Positions 60,480 to 64,000 of a stretch of DNA of 64,000 nt are shown in pieces; within the stretch, counting starts at the first letter, position 1, and the number at the start of each line of letters is the position of its first letter. Made by a program: the position numbers and the translations under genes. The notes beneath the pieces were generated by a model. That model ran no database searches, was not told the DNA's origin, and was given only the letters and a program-made list of their open reading frames with translations. This stretch comes from Sabethes cyaneus. Its lineage: Eukaryota > Arthropoda > Insecta > Diptera > Culicidae. The DNA lies in contig NC_071354.1 of NCBI RefSeq assembly GCF_943734655.1, forward strand, positions 1,523,001 to 1,587,000, in the 5' to 3' direction.

Positions 60480-62140
60480 GGATTAGTTTTTGAGTTTCGC
60501 AAAAATTTCTGTTTTATTTGTATGAGAGTCCATATCCCCCTACCACAGGGGTGAGAGGTCTCTAACTATCATAAAATAAATTCAAGACTCAAAAATCTCC
60601 TACATGCTAAATTTGGTTCCATTTGCTTGATTAGTACTCAAATTATAAGGAAATTTGTATTTCATTTGTATGGGAGCCCACCCTCTTAAAAGGGAAAGGG
60701 GTCGTAATACACCACAGAAAAAAAATTCTGCCATCTAAAACTCTCACATGCCAAATTTGGTTCCATTTGCTTGATTAGTTCTAAAGTTATGAGGAAATTT
60801 GTATTTCGTTTGAATGGGAGCCCCCCCCTCCTAAAAAGGTAAGAAGTCCTAATTCATCATGGGAAAAATGGTTGCCTCCAAAAACACCCACATGCCAAAT
60901 ATGGTTCCATTTGCTTGATTAGTTCTCGAATTATAAGGAAATTTGTATTTCATTTGTACAGGAGCCCCTCCTCTTAAAGTGGGGAGGGGTCCTAATTCAC
61001 CATAGAAAATTTTCTTGCTCTCGAAAACCTTCACATGCCAAATTTGGTTGCATTTGCTTGATTAGTTCTCGAGTTATGAGGAAATTTGTATGGAAGTCCC
61101 CCCTCTTAAAGGGGAGAGGAGTTATAATTCCTCTTATAAAGAGGGGAGGGGTCTCAATTCACCATAGAATAAATTCTTGTCACCAAAAAAAACACCCACA
61201 TGCCAAATGTTGTTCTATTTGCTTGATTAGTTCTCGAGTTAGGAGGAAATTTGTATTTCATTTGTACAGGAGCCCCCCCTCTTAGAGTGGGGAGGGGTCC
61301 TAATTCACCGTAGAAAATTTTCTTGCCCTCGAAAACCTTCACATGCCAAAGATGGTTCCATTTGCTTGATTAGTTCTCGAGTTATGAGGAAATTTGTATG
61401 GAAGCCCCCCCTCTTAAAGGGGAGAGGAGTTACAATTCCCCTTATAAAGAGGGAGGGGTCTCAATTTACCATAGAATAAATTCTTGTCACCGAAAACACC
61501 CACATGCCAAATTTGGTTCTATTTGCTTGATTAGTTCTCGAGTTATGAGGAAATTAGTATTTCATTTGTATAGGAGCCCCCCCTCCTAAAGTGGGGAGAG
61601 GTTCTTATTCATCATAGAAAACATTCTTGCCTCCAAAAACACCTACATGCCAAATTTGGTTCCATTTGCTGGATTAGCTCTCGAGTTATAAGGAAATTTG
61701 TATTTCGTTTGTATAGGAGCCCCCCGCCTCTTAAAGTGGGGAGAGGTCCCAATTCATCATAGAAAAAAATTTTGTCTTCAAAAACACACACATGCCAAAT
61801 TTGGTTCCATTTGCTTGATTAGTTCTCGAGTTATGAGGAAATTGGTATTTCATTTGTACAGGAGCCCCCCCTCTTAAAGTGAGGAGGGGTCCTAATTCAA
61901 CATAGAAAATTTTCTTGCCCTCGAAAACCTTCACATGCCAAATTTGGTTCCATTTGCTTGATTAGTTCTCGAGTTATGAGGAAATTTGTATGGAAACCCC
62001 CCCTCTTAAAGGGGAGAGGAGTTATAATTCCCCTTATAAAGAGGGGAGGGGTCTCAAATTACCCTAGAATAAATTCTTGTCACCGAAAACACCCACATGC
62101 CAAATTTGGTTCTATTTGCTTGATTAGTTCTCGAGTTATG
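60480..62140 (-). repeat. 12-unit satellite inside element B
   Basis: Copies of the inverted CTCGAGTTAT string occur near 62130, 61966, 61831, 61679, 61537, 61374, 61231, 61066, 60921, 60779 and 60638, with a diverged last one near 60490. Distinctive shared variants pair individual units with those of element A: AGGAGGAAATTTG at about 61240 with 37825, GACAAAATTTTTTTC at about 61770 with 37155, and the TTATAAAGAGGGG long units. Confidence 0.93.
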
Positions 62141-62294
62141 CAGAAATTTGTGTTTCATTTGTATGGGAGCCCCCCCTCTTAGTGGGGGGAGGGGTCTCTA
62201 ACCATCGCTAAAACCTTTCCTGGCCCCAAAAACCTCTACATGCAAATTTTCACGCCGATTGGTTCAGTAGTTTTTGATTCTATAAGGAACACAG

Positions 62295-62356
<62 letters not shown>
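62295..62356. repeat. (GACA)n / (GTCT)n microsatellite of element B, 62 bp
   Basis: About 15 perfect units occupy the same position as the 1,585-bp tract in element A. This is likely closer to the ancestral length. Confidence 0.95.
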
Positions 62357-62378
62357 AATCCTTCTTTATAGGTATAGA

Positions 62379-64000
62379 TGTTCAGACTCCCCTGGCGGTA
62401 AACTGAGGGTACAAGAGGGTCAATCGTCGGTTCTGCACCTCGCTCGGTATCGCTAAGCATCCATCGATCTGCGGTCGATTCCATTCCGTGCTGGCTTTTT
62501 CAGCCCCTCCAGCAGTTGCATGCGCTTTGGGTGGAAGCCCGTCGCGGCGACACGCGCAGGTCGATCCGAGCGAGGATTAGCATCAACATCAGCGGGTTTT
62601 CCGTGTTCTTTTCCCACCTTCAGAATAGTACGGGCTTCAGCAGCAGAAACATAGAACACTCACCTACTATTTGCATTCTGCTCAATCGAGGGTGGTTGAA
62701 GTTAGATTAAACACATGAAAATAAGACTGCATTATATCGTTACTGTAAAGATTTGTTTTGATGAAAGGGATAAATATAGGAGCCCGTACCCTAGGTTCCA
62801 GTTGGGACCATTGTCGCTTGTCTTATAATGTATTCATGCAGAAGTTCACTCTCGCCGATAAAGAACAAATCATGCTTGAGATGTGGGACCCAGTAAGAGC
62901 CGATTGTGGGGACAATGGTAGATGGCTCGCGCGTCAGAGAGGATATAAAAGTTGCAGAACTATTGGTGAATCACCAGTAGTAATAGACGTAAACAAATAG
63001 CAGTCGAGTTACTTACAGACAAGCGGTAGTACATGGCACTGTTGACAGACTCTATAGTAGGTGAGTTTCTCAGTCCGTTCAGCGATGTTGGTATCTTTGT
63101 TGCAATGGTAATTATATGCCCTGGACTGAGCTGGTTTCCTGTAGTTCAATATATTTTTTATTTTTCAAACAATAGAATTAAAGACGAACGCTTTTCTTTG
63201 GACTGTGTTATATTATTCCGATTGCTTTTGAACCGCCACTTGCAATTCATAAAGCATTTGAGGAAAATTGCGAAAAAACTTCAAATTACCTTGAGGATAT
63301 AATTATGATGTTTATGATTAAAATTAGATTTTCGTTTGCCAGCCTCTTTGTCATTTGTTCTGTTCGGAAACTCCGATAACGCAGGAAACAAACATTTTCT
63401 TTTCTCCGGAAACCTCCATAAAAAATGAGAAGCATACCTTGTTTTATTTAAACACGTTTCAATATAATCCGGATTCGGTGGTTGGTAACTAACAATAAAT
63501 AGTGCCTTCTGATTTTTCTATCATCAAACTCCACTTTATTTGGCGAAAAAATGAATCCAGTATATTTGTGTGACCTGATCGACACAATATATTAGCGATA
63601 ATGTGTTGATCGTTACATGATTGATTGGCTACTGATCTGACAAATGAGTATCCTATAGCGCAATAGCTAATCTCGTTCTCGTAGCGCTGTAATCGTGCTA
63701 CATCTCTGTTGTCAGCGCCTATCGGTGTAATCTATGTTTTTGCGTATGGATGTTCAAATATTTTTAATCAAAATATATTCTGTCTAACTTTAAAGGTGAT
63801 TAAAAATTTAAACTAACGTCGAACAACCATGCTTGTGAAGGGTTTTACCACTTTCATTGTCTACAGACCTTTTCTTCAAACCGTGCGGACGTGAATCCGA
63901 ATAGATCCGAATAGCGCTCTTGGTTTCAGGGTCTGCTCAATGCGCTTAAAAAGACTTGCCTGTACAATGCCGCTATGAAAGAAATCTCCAAAACGCAAAA
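62379..64000. other. no supported gene
   Basis: A GC-richer patch at 62440-62660 contains a 68-codon minus-strand frame (62453-62659) rich in Ala, Arg and Lys, with a coding-like look but no family I recognise. It may be a fragment of a decayed gene or transposon. The rest is AT-rich with short frames only. Confidence 0.4.

Larger units (their letters stand above)
60235..62378 (-). mobile_element. Helitron-like (mini-me-like) non-autonomous element B
   Basis: Read on the minus strand, it starts TCTATACCTATAAAGAAGG at 62378 (preceded by A) and ends GGGTCAGCTAG at 60235 (followed by T), the same ends as element A. Internal order is the same: a short GTCT tract, head core, satellite array, GC-rich block and tail. 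Its 12 satellite units match those of A one by one in order, but four units of A are absent. It encodes no protein. Very high similarity to A in the shared units indicates a recent common source. Confidence 0.75.

Overview
This is 64 kb of insect nuclear DNA, most probably from a mosquito (Culicidae). The evidence is the repeat content: RTE-clade non-LTR retrotransposons, relics of ITm-type (DD37E-like) mariner transposases, hAT-type MITEs with 8-bp target duplications, and Helitron-like/mini-me-like elements built around a GTCT microsatellite. There are no operons, bacterial signals, rRNA or convincing tRNA genes. No host protein-coding gene can be supported. The window reads as intergenic or intronic DNA in which nearly all recognisable features are transposable elements in various states of decay.

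Layout. 1-11.6 kb: mostly unique sequence with one perfect 7-bp satellite (CATTTTT x35). 11.63-14.29 kb: an RTE retrotransposon flanked by a 14-bp target duplication. Its frame is open through the reverse transcriptase and C-terminal region, but the middle of its endonuclease is deleted and there is no ATG before codon 55. Just downstream is a 153-bp foldback MITE. 14.6-26.2 kb: unique sequence with a 135-bp hAT-like MITE (19.5 kb), a 953-bp mariner-type element with terminal inverted repeats (20.0-21.0 kb) and an internally deleted RTE relic (21.2-22.0 kb). 26.2-27.4 kb: a composite tandem-repeat block. 32.3-34.5 kb: two adjacent RTE relics from two different subfamilies. 35.0-39.3 kb: Helitron-like element A, holding 1,585 bp of uninterrupted TCTG repeat and 16 units of a 143-165 bp satellite. 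44.7-46.2 kb: two oppositely oriented mariner-type transposase relics, one carrying a foldback MITE. 54.0-56.2 kb: a 392-bp hAT-like MITE inserted in a tandem run of truncated Helitron-like heads, followed by another RTE relic. 60.2-62.4 kb: Helitron-like element B, a close relative of A in the opposite orientation, with 12 satellite units and only about 15 tetranucleotide units.

How the parts relate. The most informative pair is A and B. They share both ends (TCTATACC... and ...CAGCTAG, inserted between A and T) and the same ordered series of distinguishable satellite units. They differ by whole-unit gains or losses and by a 25-fold difference in microsatellite length. The satellite unit itself is a reiterated version of the element's own head module. 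The intact RTE frame and relics at 21.2, 32.3 and 55.3 kb belong to one subfamily, so they record successive stages of decay. No undescribed gene system was found; the novelty here is in repeat evolution.
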